A DNA stretch of 64,000 nt from Linnemannia schmuckeri. Its lineage: Eukaryota > Mortierellomycota > Mortierellomycetes > Mortierellales > Mortierellaceae. The DNA is taken from positions 1,240,001 through 1,304,000 of the forward strand of contig JANATG010000013.1 in the NCBI GenBank assembly GCA_029449235.1, written 5' to 3'. A model generated the notes under the pieces. It was not told the DNA's origin and did not search any database. It saw only the letters and a list, made by a program, of their open reading frames with translations. The number at the start of each line of letters is the position of its first letter. Within the stretch, counting starts at the first letter, position 1. A program made the position numbers and the translations under genes. Positions 29,984-39,536 of this stretch are shown piece by piece.

Positions 29984-30831
29984 TGTCGTGAATTCACCCT
30001 CTTTTATTCACGTGTTTTCTCCCTTTCACGCCACCAATTTCCACTATCTTTTTTTGGCCATTAATTACGCCTTACTTTTACCACCGATACTTTTTTTGCT
30101 CTCTTTGTTTGTTCCCTTTTCCCCGAACATCCAACACGTCGCCTACCATCTTCACCACTATCTATAAGATACCACGACCCCATTGGTTGCACCGTTTCAT
30201 GAACCCATGATGAGCTAGCAACCCGAGTCAACTTTGTTTGGCTTTTTCCTTGCTTTTATTCCCTTTTTCTTTTTTCTTTTCTTCAACCGTGTTCACGTTG
30301 GTTGCTCTTCTCTTTCGACTCGCCCCCTACCCTTTCCGAGTCTCAACAACCAGAAAGGATGGTACACCAGTTAGTAGTAGTTTCCCGAGTCACTTCTTTT
30401 TTCCCATATTCGTGTTATTCTCTCAATTCAGTAGCTTAGTCCCAGATAGTATAAAAGGACACCTAGAAGGCACGATTGAAACAGCATCTTCGCCCTGTTG
30501 TCAATCCTGCTCCTTCTAGGTAAGTCCCTCCTTCCTCCCCTTTTATCACCACTGTTCATGTCGCTCGAACAGTGTGTCTAATAAATCTTCGCCCTGTTGT
30601 CAATCCTGCTCCTTCTAGCATCCCCCTGTGCGCCCGAAGATCCGCACCACTCTAGTTGTCTCTTACCTGTGTTCGGAGAAGTTCACAGCCCCCTTTCCCT
30701 CTTCCTCTACGTTGTCCCTGTCTGTGATCGGAGAGATCACAGCCCCCCCTTCCCTCTTCCTCTGTGTCGTCTTTGCCAGTCTAGTTGAGACTGCGTGGTA
30801 CCTCTTGCAGAAGTTGCTGGAGTCCTCCACA
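29984..30831 (+). repeat. LTR 3 (848 bp), outer right LTR
   Basis: Reads as identical to LTRs 1 and 2. After its CCTCCACA end the sequence leaves the element: ATTCGTTCG replaces the primer-binding site. The ATTC matches the base tetramer before LTR 1, so this is the true right border of the array. Confidence 0.92.
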
Positions 30832-30965
30832 ATTCGTTCGCATTGGGTTATTTTATTTAGTAAATCTTTAACATAAGTTGGTGGCGCAAATTACAGTCAT
30901 GTGACCTTGATTTGATATGTATGCTTTATATATGTGAAACAAAGGACATACTCAACAAGTTGATC

Positions 30966-31037
30966 GGCCGGATGGTTTAGTGGTATAATTCTCGCTTAGG
31001 GTGCGAGAGGTCCCGGGTTCAATTCCCGGTTCGGCCC
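30966..31037 (+). tRNA. tRNA-Pro (AGG)
   Basis: A 72-base cloverleaf. The acceptor GGCCGGA pairs with TTCGGCC, with discriminator C as usual for eukaryotic tRNA-Pro. The D arm is TGGTTTAGTGGTATAATTC. The anticodon stem is CTCGC/GCGAG around loop TTAGGGT, giving anticodon AGG. The T arm is CCGGG-TTCAATT-CCCGG. No intron. T-rich sequence follows at once for Pol III termination. It points away from tRNA-Ala at 18238-18310, and the retrotransposon array lies between the two 5' ends. Confidence 0.96.
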
Positions 31038-31356
31038 GTTTCTTTTGTTTTGCTGCTCTGGACCTAGACCTAGCATGTTAGACACCCTAGCCCATCATCA
31101 TTTCATAGGCAACGCGCACATCGGGCGCTGTAATTTTTTGTCTTCTGATATCATCCCTTCTTTTACTTTCCCTCTTTTGTTGTTGTTCTCATTTCTTTTT
31201 CCTCTTATCTTCTCTTTCTCGTTGACTTTTTTCTATCCTTGATGCTCCCTTCCCTTTTTTTGTCATTCCTTACTGTTCTCTTTGTGTATAATTATGCCCT
31301 TCTCTCCTTCTTTCTCTCCTCCTTGCCATTCTTCAGCACCTATTCTTTCAAAATAT

Positions 31357-31854
31357 ATGCACTTGACAATGGAAAATGGATGTTTGTTATTATTTGGGCG
31401 TATCTTTTTTTCTCAGTGTAGCCTCTGCGCACCCAAATGCGGAGATGTCTTCCTCAAGCACACGTTCTCCTCCATAAAGACCATTTCCGTCGCCGTTGCT
31501 CTCCTTGCCGTTGTGGAAATTGTTCAGGCTGTATCTTTCCCTGAATTTGCTAAGCGTGACGAGGCCGGTGTTATAGGCAAAGTTAACGAAAACTTGCTCG
31601 ATCTTGCTACCAATGCCACGGTCAGGGATGTCAATGCTTGCAAGCGCAGTGGCGACGGTCTTGTCGATATTGATGTGAGGGACAACGATATCCGGGTGCC
31701 CACGAACATTAATGTTGATGCTCTTGCTGACTATCTTTTCAATTGCAGTGGCGACGACCTTCTCGGTGTTGTTGTGAGCGACAATTATTTCCGGGCACCC
31801 CCGGGCATTATTGTTGCTGATCATGATGTCCATGTCAATATTGCTTACCCCTAA
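31357..31854 (+). CDS. Putative secreted protein with internal 33-residue duplication
   Basis: Unrecognised. From the in-frame ATG at 31357 the ORF gives 165 residues, but the hydrophobic run TISVAVALLAVVEIVQA lies about 40 residues in. The real start may therefore be in an upstream exon; an acceptor-like ttttttctcag ends at 31415. After the hydrophobic segment comes FAKRD, a dibasic site, and a second KR at CKRSGDG. From 31646 the DNA repeats with a 99-nt period (31646-31744 and 31745-31843), giving two related segments beginning CKRSGDGLVDIDV and NCSGDDLLGVVV. The architecture suggests a processed secreted protein or peptide precursor; a decayed gene is also possible. Confidence 0.4.
   Translation: MHLTMENGCLLLFGRIFFSQCSLCAPKCGDVFLKHTFSSIKTISVAVALLAVVEIVQAVSFPEFAKRDEAGVIGKVNENLLDLATNATVRDVNACKRSGDGLVDIDVRDNDIRVPTNINVDALADYLFNCSGDDLLGVVVSDNYFRAPPGIIVADHDVHVNIAYP
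31646..31843 (+). repeat. 99-nt imperfect tandem repeat in the putative secreted protein gene
   Basis: Two 99-base units, each starting GCAGTGGCGACG, align along their length with scattered substitutions and no frame change. Both carry GTGAG-GACAA and TCCGGG-ACCC-type blocks at the same offsets. The preserved frame over two diverged units suggests past selection on the protein. Confidence 0.65.
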
Positions 31855-31857
31855 TTC

Positions 31858-32606
31858 TCACCATCCACAACAAATAGTCATCAAAATCAGTGATCCATTA
31901 ATCTCAACTTTTTGACATAGTGAGCTTTTTCTTTTTTTTTTTGTTCATATTCGTTCATAATCAAGAAATGTATAAAATAAAATCTGCTACATCCATCCCA
32001 TTTAAATTTACATTGCTGACGATTACTTGATGACTTCTCCGTTGTTATTGATGACATTCTCCAGGCGCTTAAGTATGCTCTCGCAAAGTGAGGGGTACCT
32101 GTTAGATCTACAGCACTTGTTCCCATAGGTCTTCCGTGGACCCTAGCGCCTCTGGACACTGATTCAGCTTGCCTTTAAAGTACGCCTGGACGTGCTCTGT
32201 CAGAGTTTTAATCTAAGATACTTAAACCTGAGCAACACCACCAACTTTCCAGATTCTTCAAGCACCGTCAACCATTGCGAGCAATAACGAAACTCTTAAA
32301 ACGACCCAATAATACAGGGTGGAGTGAGTGTCATATGACATAGGAATGCGTGTTTTCAACGAAAGAAAAAAAAAAAAAAAAAGTAACAAAACGCCACCTA
32401 CTCCCATGAATCGTCCATCTCAACCTTGAATTCCTCTTTAATCAGATATCTACTTCCGTTACCTTTTTTTCTCTCTTTTCTTTTCCCCCTATCTCTTTCA
32501 TCAGCAACCTTCATTTCCGCGCTCTTATTCGACCCCACGTTCCATATGCGCGTTCAAGAGAGAAGTTTATTTGCATCAAATGACAAAACCAGAAAAAACA
32601 GACGCC
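31858..32606. other. Intergenic between convergent genes
   Basis: About 750 bases with no supported gene. It holds an A18 run near 32365 and short pyrimidine tracts, and probably the 3' ends of both neighbouring transcripts. Confidence 0.4.
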
Positions 32607-34525
32607 TTAAAACTTAGGAGCCTCAGGGGTAGGAGGAGTAGGAGGAGCAGCGGGCGCAGCATTATACGCAAAGAACTTGTACTTCAGAATCAAGGCCAAA
32701 ACGCCATGGAAGACAATTACAAGGATCAAGATAATCTTTGCAATCTGTGCCTCGGCTCTCTGCAGAACCGGGTACATGTTCCTGATCAAAAACACACCCG
32801 AGACACCGGCACCGATACCCAAGAGGATCCATCGAGCCAGCTCAATAGGGATCACAGACAGGACCGACACAGGGATCCAGATCGTAAGCGCATACCCATA
32901 AAGGGCAAACATCTCAAGAAGATCAGGTTGGCATCCGAAATACTTTGTGGCGCCCCAGACAAGGAGGGGGATCAGAAAGGCATAGGTGTAGATGGTGCCA
33001 AAGGCAAACGTCATCTGGAAGATGTTGTACTGGTATGTTGTCCCGTTGATGTAGGCATTGATCGAGTCCACAATCGAAGATGTCACAAACAAAACGAAAA
33101 TCACCGTCGTCGCAATCCAGAACGGCCCTGCGAGATTTGCATGAGGCAAAAGAGGAGTTTTAGTGTCAGCATTTCTAGATCGTTTTCCTTCTTTGATCCT
33201 GGGTCTAACATGGTGGAAACTGAGGGCATCTCTTACCGTAGAGATCAGGGCTTCCACCCATGACTTCCAAAAAATTGTCCTTGGGAATCACACTTGCAAA
33301 TAAGCGCTCCATGACCTATTTTGGATAAATGAGATTGTCAAAAAGTTAGCGTCCTTATGTGCTCAAGTACGAGGATCAAATTCCGATTTGAATAGAGCAA
33401 GTCCTGATCTAATCCCTGCTCCAGACTACCGTTTTTTTGAATAGCTCCATGCGTACCTGGTTGGTGTCGACGTCAAAGAACTTTGAGTAGTATGCGATCG
33501 ACCAGATGGGGCTCTTCGCTGCTTGCTCCTGCTGGGCTGTGGGACGAGCGGGTTCAAAGATACTCGCCGAGCCGAATCCTATATATCCAATAATCAATTA
33601 TGCAGGTGTTAGTTGACCTGAGATGTGATAGATAGATCCTTTCCTGTAAGCAGTTGAGTGCAGCGTTCGAACACGAACCTGTGGATCGAGGTTGTGGTGT
33701 GCTTGCAGAGGACATGTTTCCTGCAGGTGGGTTTGTCGTCGTGTTCGACGACGAGAAATCTAGTACGAAACGCAAATAATTATAGAAATCAAGGCTGGGT
33801 GAGATTTTGAAGAAAAAAAAATGCCAAGGAATGCGAAATAAGGGGTTTCTAGCCCAATTTTTTTTTCAAGGATCCTTGACATTCGTTCTTCCGATATATC
33901 TGGTTCAGCTTTTTAAGCAGAGTGCGTCGTAGACGTCTATAGTTGTCCATGCTATTAGCAAGCGTTGTGTATGAAGTGTAGCAGTCCGTCCGTTCCAAAA
34001 CAATCCATTAAAATGATCCTCCTGCATCCTGTTGCCTGTCGAGTCATCCATCCTTAAGGATACACCTTTCCTGCACTGGACTCTGGGATCAAAGGGCGAT
34101 CGATTGGTGTGAAGAGTGGCCAGGAAATGAGCTGCGTGTCTTCTGGGAGTAGTGTAAGCGCAGTTGCTGTTGTCAATCGCCCCTTGTCCCGCCAAGACAT
34201 GTATCCTGAAGGTGTTGTTATTGTACACTTGTGTCACGAAAAGATCTTGAGAGGACACGTACTCTGAAACTGAAGCTCCGTCGCATTGTTGAGCTATAGG
34301 GGGAATATCAATTGCCATTGATAGAAAAGGTGAGAGAGGTCGAGGGAAGTGTTAGTAGAAAGTTCATTCCTGTCGGCTGGTGTGTAATGACATCTCTCAC
34401 GACAAGAGGGTTTGTAGAGTAGTGGTGGTGTATGTGTGTCCGTGAAGGCTGCCATGAGGAGTTGTAATAGGAGGAAGGCGTACCTCGTCATCGTCGATCT
34501 CGATGGCCCTGTATGCGTTGCTCAT
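32607..34525 (-). CDS. YIPF1/2-type Golgi membrane protein (Yip1 domain)
   Basis: Five-span Yip1-family protein; relatives sit in the Golgi and bind Rab GTPases. Exons on the minus strand: 34525-34484, 34293-34263, 33759-33679, 33578-33457, 33315-33237, 33127-32607; phases agree throughout, 291 residues. The N-terminus is cytosolic and polar (MSNAYRAIEIDDDE, then NATELQFQ, like the LQF motif of YIPF1). The family block YYSKFFDVDTNQVMERLFASV precedes GGSPDLYGPFWIATT. Five hydrophobic segments fill about residues 120-275, and the tail is a Pro-rich stretch ending in EAPKF. The match to human YIPF1/YIPF2 is clear in FFDVDT, DLYGPFWI and the YGY motif. The small second exon (31 nt) is placed by its acceptor ctatag and donor gtacgt. 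It diverges from the Ap4A phosphorylase gene, with 454 bases between starts. Confidence 0.88.
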
Positions 34526-34979
34526 GGCTGGTAACGGGGTATGTGTGTATGTGAAATAAGTAGGACTAGTATGTGTGAAAGAGAGAGAGAAGTTGCTGAT
34601 GAAGAGATGGGCGAGAGGTGGGAAGTGAAGAGAAGAGAAGAGAGGGTGATGATGAGCAGCAAAGAAAAAAAAAGAAAAGAGATGCAATAAAAGGGTTCGC
34701 TAATAATATCTTTTTTTTTTGTATGAGTGTGTGAGTTGGACTGCCTCCTTGCGGATCAATTCTGAACTTTGTATGTGTGTGTGCCTGGTCCCTGTTTGCC
34801 CTTCTCTGCCTTATCATGTATGCCTGTGTCTCTGACCTCTTTCTCTGCCACCGCCACCTCCTCTTCTTTCCTCCGACACGAACGCAAAGTGACGTCTTGA
34901 ATTCACACATAAAAAGAAAGAGAATCACACTTCCTTCCTAATTACCCTCTTCCCTTCACACTTTCATTCCAAATTCACA
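34526..34979. promoter_or_regulatory. Shared divergent promoter region
   Basis: 454 bases between the start codons of the Yip1-family gene (minus) and the Ap4A phosphorylase gene (plus). It has an AT-rich centre with a T run at about 34711-34720, purine-rich sequence on the left and pyrimidine-rich sequence on the right. No clear TATA box is seen for the right gene. Co-regulation of the pair is possible but not shown. Confidence 0.4.
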
Positions 34980-36324
34980 ATGACAACATACCTCAACGAT
35001 CTCTACTCAAAGCTCGAAGCAGCCTACGACGCAGCCCTCCTCTCTGGGAGCCTCATCTTCACCGCCTCAGAAACTCAAACCACCACCGAGACAGAATACA
35101 ACGTCAAGGTAGCCCCCCTTCTTTCCTCTGTTTCTTATTCACCCCCGTGCACACATATCCGCGTCTCTTGCTCGCGTCCACCCAATTGACCTACTTTCTT
35201 TCTTTCATTAACAAATACCATAGTGCGAGGTATGTTATGCGCCAGCATTAGCGTTGAAGCCAAAGGGGATCACACCAGTGGTTGAGTCAAAGACCCACGA
35301 AAAGATTGAGCGTGTCAACCCCTTCCTCCCTCACGACCCGGCTCTCTTTGTTGCGAACGCCTCGGAGCACCATAAGATCCTCCTCAACAAGTTTTGTATC
35401 GTCCCCCACCACTTCCTTATCGTCACCAAAGGTAAGCAACTCTCAGTTGATCGGACACATGAAAAGAAGTCGTGTGTTGTGGTGTGTCTCTAGAATAACG
35501 CGTGGCTAATTATTCTTTCCATCTGCATATATACACAAACTACCAATCGTGAAAAAAAAGACTTCCACCCACAGACGCAGCCCCTGTCGCCAGAAGACCT
35601 CCTCACCGCCTGGAACGCCCTCCAAGCCCTCAAGAACTCCCACCCGGACGCGATCGCATTCTACAACTGTGGAGCCCGCTCAGGTGCCAGTCAACCCCAC
35701 AAACACCTCCAAATCCTCCCCATCACCCGTCCCACACCCATCACCAACCTCGTCCGGGAAGTCATTCAGCGTCGTCCTGGTCGTAAGGAAACTCGCCCCG
35801 GTGATCATTTCACAGTTCCGATTCCTTGTATCCACCATGCGGTTTTGTTGCAGGACCCGGAAAATACCCCTGGCAAGGATGCGGAGGATATCTTGGTCGA
35901 GGCGTATATTAAGCTGATGGATAGTATGCTCATGTCCATGCGAGAGTATGCTGAGCAGGAGCATCTGTCGGAGGAAGAGAAGGACCTTGTCATGGCTGGA
36001 GGGCGTGCCAGTGGACTTGCCTATAACTGGATTTTGACCAGGGAGTTTATGATGATGATCCCTCGTCGCCAGGAATCTACCAACCTGACCAAGGAAGGAA
36101 TCACACTGAACATCAATTCTTTGGGATTTGCGGGTATGGTGCTGGCAAAGACGCCCGAGGAACTGGAACTGGTTAAAAAGAGAGGTGTGATCGAGATTGT
36201 TGCCGAGACCGGATTTATGTTTGGCAAGGGTGGTGAGAGTCGGTCGGCGGAAGAGGAGGTTCAGAAGGAGAAGGAGCAGGAGATCCTCGAGAAGCAGATG
36301 GGAGGCGCTCTTTCTAGCCTTTAG
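34980..36324 (+). CDS. APA1/2: Ap4A phosphorylase (ATP adenylyltransferase)
   Basis: Splits diadenosine tetraphosphate with phosphate into ATP and ADP, as yeast Apa1 and Apa2 do. Exons 34980-35108, 35224-35431, 35561-36324; junctions in phase, 366 residues. The HIT/GalT-type catalytic motif reads NCGARSGASQPHKHLQILP, with the histidine between H and L expected to form the adenylyl intermediate. Other family blocks are VNPFLPHDPALFV, LLNKFCIVPHHFLIVT, YNWILTREFMMMIPR and NINSLGFAGMVLAK. The third-exon acceptor (aaaaaaaag) lacks a pyrimidine tract. An alternative acceptor twelve bases on (acag, ending at 35574) also keeps frame, but the one used restores DFHPQTQPLSPEDL as in the family. The tail after residue 330 is acidic and helical. 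Cytosolic. Confidence 0.9.
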
Positions 36325-36641
36325 ACTATCCGTATTTTTTGTTATAATTGTATTTATTCTGGGAAATGAACAAAGCAAGAGCAATAGAAAGGGCATGTAC
36401 AAGTGGTGTTTATTGTTAAAGAAAGGAGATTCATTATGCATTATGGTGACATCAAAACAGAGGCTGAAAGAATAGGGGAAAAAAAAACCAATGACAAAGG
36501 AGAAAAGACGCGGAAATATTTATGTGTAAAGACAGGGGCTGTGCCAACTCAAAATTTTCCACTAAGGAGATGAAACAAACACGTGGCTGCCTTGGGAAGA
36601 AGAGACAACAATCGAAGGGGGAGGTTGTTGGCAGGGAGAGT
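36325..36641. other. Short intergenic between convergent genes
   Basis: Spacer between the Ap4A phosphorylase stop and the possible last exon of the minus-strand gene. AT-rich, with possible poly(A) signals for both; no gene seen. Confidence 0.4.
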
Positions 36642-38969
36642 CTACTGGCGCAAAAAGGTATCAGGCATCAGCGACGCCCTTCGAATCGCCTTGGTCTGAG
36701 GCGCCTGCTGTGTCTGTTGTTCCTGTTCCTGTTCCTGTTCCTGTTCCTGTTGCTGTTGCTGTAGTCATTGTTGCTGTAGCTGTTTTTGATGTTGTTGCTG
36801 TTTTACCGACATGCGGCGGTTGATCGCATGCTGTGATCATACCTCGCAAATGGGCGAGAGGGAAGAAAGTGAAGTGGTGGATGATGTATTGGAGGATGGC
36901 GATGAGAATGAGGGGATGCTGATACCGTGTTTTGTCGTGGTGTTCTTACCGTTCTTCTTGGGCGTAGAGGAAGATTTAGGTGCAGGGGTATCGACGAAAA
37001 TGAGTTCGACCAGCTCATCCACGTCTCGATCTCGAAAGGGGTCTGAACGGTTACCTCCAACAGTACCGAGAGTGAATCCGTTGGCATCGGGACAACCCTT
37101 GTCCTTGTCCTTCTTGCCACCACTCTTGTACTTGGCCATGAACGAGGGGGCGTGATTCTTGGAAAGAATCCATTCGCGGTAACCCAGTCCTCCAAACCGG
37201 ACCGACTTGTTTGTCTGCTCATCCTTTTGTTTGACGCCGTCGTCATTGGTATCGACGTCTGCTAGGCCGTAGTAGAGACGGAGGTGGCGAGCAAAAGGGA
37301 TAGACGAGAGGGAGGTGGACCTTTTGGGGGCCATCACTAAGGCAGCAGACTCGGAATGACTGAGACAACGACCATTATGAAGAAGACCTGTCTCTGTTTC
37401 CGCCGCCAAAGCCTGACGACTATCACCTGGAAGAGATGGTTCGCATCCACTAAAGTCGTAAAAGCTTGACGTGTGGGGGCGGGTCAGATCCTCCGCTGAC
37501 CGAGTGAAGAGACTGGGTCCATTCGGCGATGACCAAGAGAGCCGCAACAAGTCGGCAGCGACAGCGGCAGTGAGGGGGGAGGCGGTATTCTCAAACGATT
37601 CTGACGAAGAAGAGGAGATACTAATCACATCGACATCCATGGGCCAGGATGCCGGCTGTGGCACGGAAGAGTCCACACGAGCCAGAGAGGTAGGGGTAGG
37701 CACGGCGATAAAAGGAGCAACAGACAAGGCCAACGGCAATGTCGACATGCCATAGTCCTCATCACCCAGGTGACAATTCTCAATCTTGGTAACAAGCGAC
37801 CCCTCATCGACCTCATCTTGGTCAAGCGTAGAATTTTTTGACTTTTTGCGCTTTTGGCGAATGCCACCAAACAGATTGGCAGCGCGTTTCCTGACCTGAC
37901 GCATCGACGAAGACATGGACTCGAGCAACGTCTTCTTTTGCTTGGGCGCACTCGGATCCTGCACTTGATTGCTGGTGTTGTTGCGGCGAGGAGAAGTAAG
38001 GACTTTGAAGGAGGTGGCGATGATGTCGGCGGAAGACTGGCTGCGGATACTGTTGGTAAAATTGCCCTTACTGTGGTTAGTGTTAATCACCATGGCGGTG
38101 ATCTTGCTTGGTGCTTGACGCTGACTAGTGCGACCGATTGCAACGGAGGTCTGATCAGTCAGAGGAGGTGATCGGTTGACATGATTCATATGCTCGTCTA
38201 TATCGTCAATCGACATGTTCATCTTCTTTTGAAGAGCGGCATGGTTTATCATAACTGCGGCGGCGACAGAGGCGGTACTGATATCAACAGTGGTAGTGGT
38301 GGTTGGAGGTGGGGTAGCGGGACAACTGTCAATAGGAACCTCTTCAAACTCATCAAAATCACCGAGTCTCGTGTTAACAGGGTTACTGCGATGGTCGGCC
38401 GGATGGATTGAGACGCTCGGGGTACTGGGAGAAGGCTGTTGCTTGCGAAACAGTAAGGAGGAAATCCTTTTCGAATGGGACAAAGTCCGAACTATTGATG
38501 GTGAAGTGGCGGGCTTGTCGGCGAGAGGTGTATTCAGGTGTGTGTACTTTTTTTTCAGAGGTACGGGCGGTATCGCTCTAGCCATAGACGAGGATGAGTA
38601 AGAGCGTTTTATGGGAAAGGTTCCAGAAGACCTGGACTTGCAGAGAAGATCTTTAGGGATCTGGATCGGTCTCGACTCGTTAAATCTACGACGGCCATGG
38701 TTACTAAGCTGCTGCTGCTGCTGCTGCTGCTGAGGTTGCTTGTGGTCGTGAGAGTGATCTGAGTAGGTGTCAAAAGTGGATCGTTGGAGTGGTGACGGAG
38801 GGGGGGACTCGAGTTCGGCGTATGTGCTTAAAGGACCTGAGAAGATGAGTTTGATGGGGCAGTAGACAAAGTAGGGTGTTGCGATAGAGGACATTGAGAC
38901 AGGTCTTTTCTTTGATTTTGGAGGAGGGTGCAATGAGGAGGAGCGGGGGAAAGACGAGGTGGATGCCAT
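36642..38969 (-). CDS. Large disordered protein with PP1-docking-like motif
   Basis: Unrecognised, mostly disordered. The main exon runs from ATG 38969; read through, it stops at 36837 with 710 residues. A donor GAG|gtatga just before that stop (exon end 36843) and an acceptor cagcag before 36704 allow a 63-base last exon ending at 36642, in phase. That model adds a C-terminus of 20 residues ending ASLMPDTFLRQ, giving 729; I favour it slightly. Features in order: Ser/Pro-rich start, Q9 with a nearby His cluster (about 80-95), SR/SS patches, a basic cluster RQVRKRAANLFGGIRQKRKK (about 360-380) suited to nuclear entry, VDVISISSSSSESFE resembling a SUMO-interaction motif (about 455-470), and KSVRFGG (about 597), which fits the RVxF docking motif for protein phosphatase 1. 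It may be a phosphatase regulatory or scaffold protein; this is inference from short motifs. Confidence 0.65.
36716..36765. repeat. TGTTCC hexamer / TGTTGC microsatellite
   Basis: Five to six tandem copies of a TGTTCC-type hexamer grading into TGTTGC, near 36716-36765. In the two-exon model of the minus-strand gene it falls inside the last intron; in one frame it would encode a Gly-Thr dipeptide run. Confidence 0.65.
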
Positions 38970-39536
38970 TGTGGGGAGTAGGAGTTTTTTTGTTTCGTGA
39001 GAGTAAAGAAGAAGGAAATCGTTGTGGTTGAATGATGACGAGAAAGAAAAAAAACAAGAAAAAAAAAGAACGAAAGAGGAGGAGGAGAGAATAAGTATTA
39101 ACGCAAAACAAGAAAACCCTCAAGCTGGAGCTGGATACAACTGTGCGCTAGTTCCAATGGTTGGTCAAAATGATCATCTTTTTTTGGACAGATGTTCATT
39201 GTCTAATGGTATTGTTAATTCTTCCTGCCATTTCACCATCTGTCCACCTGGGTGTTCGTAGTTGTTACGTCGCATCGTGCCCAATTGTTTACTTAATTAT
39301 GTTTGCAAACTGAAAGTTGGATGGCAAAGATGGCTTTTATAGTTCAACACCCTATTCCTCTCCCCCATGCACCAAATTATTTTTTTTGTGTAACTCGCCT
39401 CTTTTTCTTTGACAGTTCCAATTAGCATCATGTTGGCAAGTGCCCGTACACTATCTGAAAACAAGTGAGGCTCAATCCCTATGTCCTCTCTTTCATTTTT
39501 TGTGTTTACATTTTCTTTCCTTTCCCTTTCCTCCGA
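38970..39536. other. Intergenic upstream of the disordered-protein gene
   Basis: A-rich on the left (39044-39072) and T-rich on the right. It contains the promoter of the minus-strand gene but no clear TATA box that I can place, and no ORF with support. Confidence 0.35.

Larger units (their letters stand above)
18341..30831 (+). mobile_element. Tandem Ty3/gypsy retrotransposon array (2 internals, 3 LTRs)
   Basis: Two complete LTR retrotransposons in direct tandem share the middle LTR. LTRs: 18341-19188, 24163-25010, 29984-30831. The internal regions repeat at 5,821-5,822 bp. The single difference I can see is the length of a leader A run, 17 in the first copy and 16 in the second. Pol order (protease, RT, RNase H, integrase) identifies Ty3/gypsy (Metaviridae). 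Both ORFs are intact, so the insertion is recent and potentially active. One target duplication brackets the whole array, which points to LTR-LTR unequal exchange after one insertion, or to integration of a tandem form. An assembly duplication cannot be excluded by eye. Confidence 0.93.

Noticed and set aside
33905..34318. 137-codon minus-strand frame between Yip1-gene exons
   Set aside because: Covers an intron plus the 31-nt exon; the conserved protein is restored only by splicing this out.
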